Positions 61,998 through 64,000 of a stretch of 64,000 nucleotides of DNA are shown here, piece by piece. Numbering within the stretch: the first letter of the stretch is position 1; every line of letters begins with the position of its first letter. The DNA is from Streptomyces sp. CB02414 (lineage in GTDB: Bacteria > Actinomycetota > Actinomycetes > Streptomycetales > Streptomycetaceae), in assembly GCF_001905385.1 (NCBI RefSeq), contig NZ_LIPF01000005.1, positions 124,001-188,000 of the forward strand, in the 5' to 3' direction. The notes under the pieces were generated by a model. That model was given only the letters and a program-made list of their open reading frames with translations, was not told the origin of the DNA and ran no database searches. A program made the translations under genes and the position numbers.

Positions 61998-62510
61998 ATG
62001 AACCCCGACGTCCGCCGCCGGGTGCGCGAGGCGCGCGCGACCCTCCGCCAGCTCCGGCATCCACCCGAGTACCGCGTCCCCCGCCCGCTCCTGACGCCCG
62101 CGCAGGCCGACTGGGCCGCGACCGTGCTCGCCGAGGCGGAGGCCGCCGAGGCCCTGGCGAAACGGCCCGGCGCCGGAACCGACGCGCTGCTGGGGGCGGC
62201 CGTCGGCATCTGGCGCGCCCTGCGCAAGCTCGACAAGGGGACCGTTCCCCTCTCGGCGGCCGACCTCAGGCAGGTGCGCCGCCAGGTCAACGCGAGCCGC
62301 CAGGCGCTCGCCGACGACGGGCTGGAGATCCAGGACCACGACGGCCTGCCCTTCGACTCCGGACAGTCCCTGGAGGCCCTGGTGATCCAGGACGAGCCGG
62401 GACTGGACCGGGAGACCGTGCTGGAGACCGTCCGGCCCACCGTCTACTTCCGCGGCGAACGGATCCAGATGGGCCAGGTCGTCGTCGGCAGGCCCGCGCC
62501 CCCCGCCTGA
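61998..62510 (+). CDS. GrpE-like nucleotide exchange factor
   Basis: 170 residues. The C-terminal half is GrpE-like: GLEIQDHDGLPFDSGQSLEALVIQDEPGLDRETVLETVRPTVYFRGERIQMGQVVVGRP, resembling the beta-wing that contacts Hsp70. The N-terminal half is helical but shorter than the long GrpE coiled coil. It likely exchanges ADP on the adjacent Hsp70. ATG at 61998 follows AAGGAG. Confidence 0.8.
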   Translation: MNPDVRRRVREARATLRQLRHPPEYRVPRPLLTPAQADWAATVLAEAEAAEALAKRPGAGTDALLGAAVGIWRALRKLDKGTVPLSAADLRQVRRQVNASRQALADDGLEIQDHDGLPFDSGQSLEALVIQDEPGLDRETVLETVRPTVYFRGERIQMGQVVVGRPAPPA

Positions 62511-62531
62511 AGCACCAAGGAGACCACGACC

Positions 62532-64000
62532 ATGCGCGAGACCATCGACTTCGGAATCGACCTCGGCACCACCAACAGCGCCATCGCGGTGGCCGAGGAC
62601 GACGGCGTACGCGTCATCAAGAACAACGACGGCTGGGACTTCACGCCCTCCGCCGTGTGGATCCCCAAGGAGGGGGTGGTCCACGTGGGCAGGCGGGCCC
62701 GGGAGCGCACGGAGACCGATCCCGGCAACGCCTACGCGGAGTTCAAGCTGGAGATGGGTGCCGCCGGCGCGGGCCGGCTCTTCGAGCGCACCGGTGCGTC
62801 GCTGACGCCGGAGGAGCTCTCCGCCGAGGTCCTCAAGTCGCTCCGGCAGGACGCCGCACACGACTACGGTCACCAGCCGGAGGCGGCCGTGATCACCGTC
62901 CCGGCCTCCTTCGCGCTGAACCAGAACAACGCCACCAGCTCGGCCGCCGCCCTCGCCGGACTCGGCGAGCACTGCCCCCTGGTGCAGGAGCCGACCGCCG
63001 CCGCCATCGCCTACGGCGTGCAGGACGCGTCCGACTCCGCGCACTGGATGGTGTTCGACCTGGGCGGCGGCACCTTCGACGCCGCCCTGATGAGCAAGCG
63101 CGACGGCGAACTCCAGCTCATCCAGCACGCCGGCGACCCCTACCTGGGCGGGAAGCTCATCGACTGGGCCCTCGTCGACGACCTGCTGGCCCCCGCGGTC
63201 CGCCGGGACCTCGGCCTCGCCGACTTCAACCGCAACAACCGCGGCCACTGGCGCAAGAACTTCGCCAAGCTCAAGCTGGAGGCGGAGAACGCCAAGATCG
63301 CCCTGTCCCGCGCCGCTTCGGTCGAGATCTCCGTCGACCTCGACGACGGCAGCGGCGGCACCGAACCCTTCGAGTACACCCTCACCCGGGGCGCCCTCGA
63401 CGACCTGGCGCTGCCCTTCTACACCCGCGCGGTCCGCCTGTGCCGAGAGGCGCTGGCCGAGAGCTCCCTGCGCCCCGACCACATCGACCGGCTGCTCCTG
63501 GTCGGCGGCGCCACGCTCAGCCCCGGCCTGCGCGAACTGCTCGCCGACCCGGACGACGGCCCCGGCATCCGCCTCGACCACAGCCAGGACCCCACCACCG
63601 TCGTCGCGCGCGGCGCCGCGGTCTTCGCCCGCACGGTCCGGCTGCCCAAGAAGCCGCAGCGGGCGGCGCCGGGCGAGTTCGCGATCGAACTGCACTACCC
63701 GGCGCAGTCCGTCGACACCACCGGCATCCCGGTCTCCGGCAAGGTCAGCAGCGGCAGCGCGGTCGACTGGACGCGGTACACCGTCACCCTGACCAACCCC
63801 GAGGGCCGCCCGCCCTTCCGCGGCCCGCGCACCGAACTCGGCCCGGACGGCACCTTCTACACCGAGGTGGCCATCGACACCGACGCCCGGTCCCGCTTCA
63901 CCGTGGAGCTGACCGACACCGCCGGCACCCGGCGGAACCTCGCCGGGGACACCTTCTCCATCGCCCACGCCTCCGTCCTCCCCGGCGACGCGGTGCTCAC
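62532..64000 (+). CDS. Divergent Hsp70/DnaK-like chaperone (partial at 3' end)
   Basis: About 490 residues are visible; the frame is open to the end of the window. The nucleotide-binding domain is intact: DFGIDLGTTNSAIAV (phosphate 1), FDLGGGTFDAALM (phosphate 2) and LLLVGGATLSPGLRELL (adenosine). It ends near 375 at ARGAAVFARTVRLPKK. It is followed not by the usual DVTPLSLGIE but by a beta-rich region (YPAQSVDTTGIPVSGKV, WTRYTVTLTNPEGRP, FTVELTDTAGT). The substrate-binding part may follow beyond the window. It lies 21 bases after the GrpE-like gene. Confidence 0.9.
   Translation, partial: MRETIDFGIDLGTTNSAIAVAEDDGVRVIKNNDGWDFTPSAVWIPKEGVVHVGRRARERTETDPGNAYAEFKLEMGAAGAGRLFERTGASLTPEELSAEVLKSLRQDAAHDYGHQPEAAVITVPASFALNQNNATSSAAALAGLGEHCPLVQEPTAAAIAYGVQDASDSAHWMVFDLGGGTFDAALMSKRDGELQLIQHAGDPYLGGKLIDWALVDDLLAPAVRRDLGLADFNRNNRGHWRKNFAKLKLEAENAKIALSRAASVEISVDLDDGSGGTEPFEYTLTRGALDDLALPFYTRAVRLCREALAESSLRPDHIDRLLLVGGATLSPGLRELLADPDDGPGIRLDHSQDPTTVVARGAAVFARTVRLPKKPQRAAPGEFAIELHYPAQSVDTTGIPVSGKVSSGSAVDWTRYTVTLTNPEGRPPFRGPRTELGPDGTFYTEVAIDTDARSRFTVELTDTAGTRRNLAGDTFSIAHASVLPGDAVL

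Overview
The window is chromosomal DNA from a high-GC actinomycete, almost certainly Streptomyces. The evidence is a strong third-position G/C bias, many GTG and TTG starts, ATGA and GTGA gene overlaps, a conservon operon, a split FluG-like glutamine synthetase locus, promoters that appear to drive leaderless genes, and several serine/threonine kinases. I see no rRNA, CRISPR array, insertion sequence, prophage or PKS/NRPS cluster. No stretch longer than about 300 bases lacks a gene or gene remnant.

Layout, 1-26 kb. The window opens inside a conservon (cvnA tail, roadblock protein, DUF742 protein, small GTPase, GAF protein). It continues with threonine-to-glycine catabolism (tdh-kbl) and a run of regulators and small enzymes. 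A first tRNA-Pro(GGG) precedes a six-gene Mrp-type Na+/H+ antiporter operon. Next come a glutamine synthetase-like gene and its amidohydrolase partner, a lipoprotein, an HhH-type endonuclease, a lipase-like hydrolase, and a thiolase/acyl-CoA synthetase pair.

Layout, 26-38 kb. Two isolated cobalamin genes (cobK, cobF) flank a DHA2 drug exporter. A second tRNA-Pro(GGG) follows. A murG paralogue and a nucleotide-sugar epimerase are transcribed divergently from an OmpR-type two-component system. A MarR regulator faces a quercetinase gene across twin palindromes.

Layout, 38-55 kb. This is a large myo-inositol locus. A GntR regulator and iolD, iolB, an aldolase-like gene and iolC lie on the minus strand. 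A sugar-type ABC transporter and an iolE-like gene are divergent from them. A second block holds a LacI regulator, a PhyH-family dioxygenase, a short-chain dehydrogenase and two Gfo/Idh/MocA dehydrogenases. Three divergent promoter regions in this locus share a TGTCA...CTT element, which suggests one regulon.

Layout, 55-64 kb. After a decayed acetyltransferase gene and a third identical tRNA-Pro(GGG) comes a phospho-signalling and chaperone region. It has an FHA protein, a membrane serine/threonine kinase with a duplicated extracellular domain, a secreted PL7 alginate lyase, and then an operon of kinase, J-like membrane protein, GrpE-like factor and a divergent Hsp70 that runs off the end. 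I regard this kinase-chaperone operon and the dioxygenase-containing inositol sub-cluster as the least ordinary parts. A separate layer is four TTGTCAGTG-type elements resembling the RecA-NDp/PafBC DNA-damage promoter.
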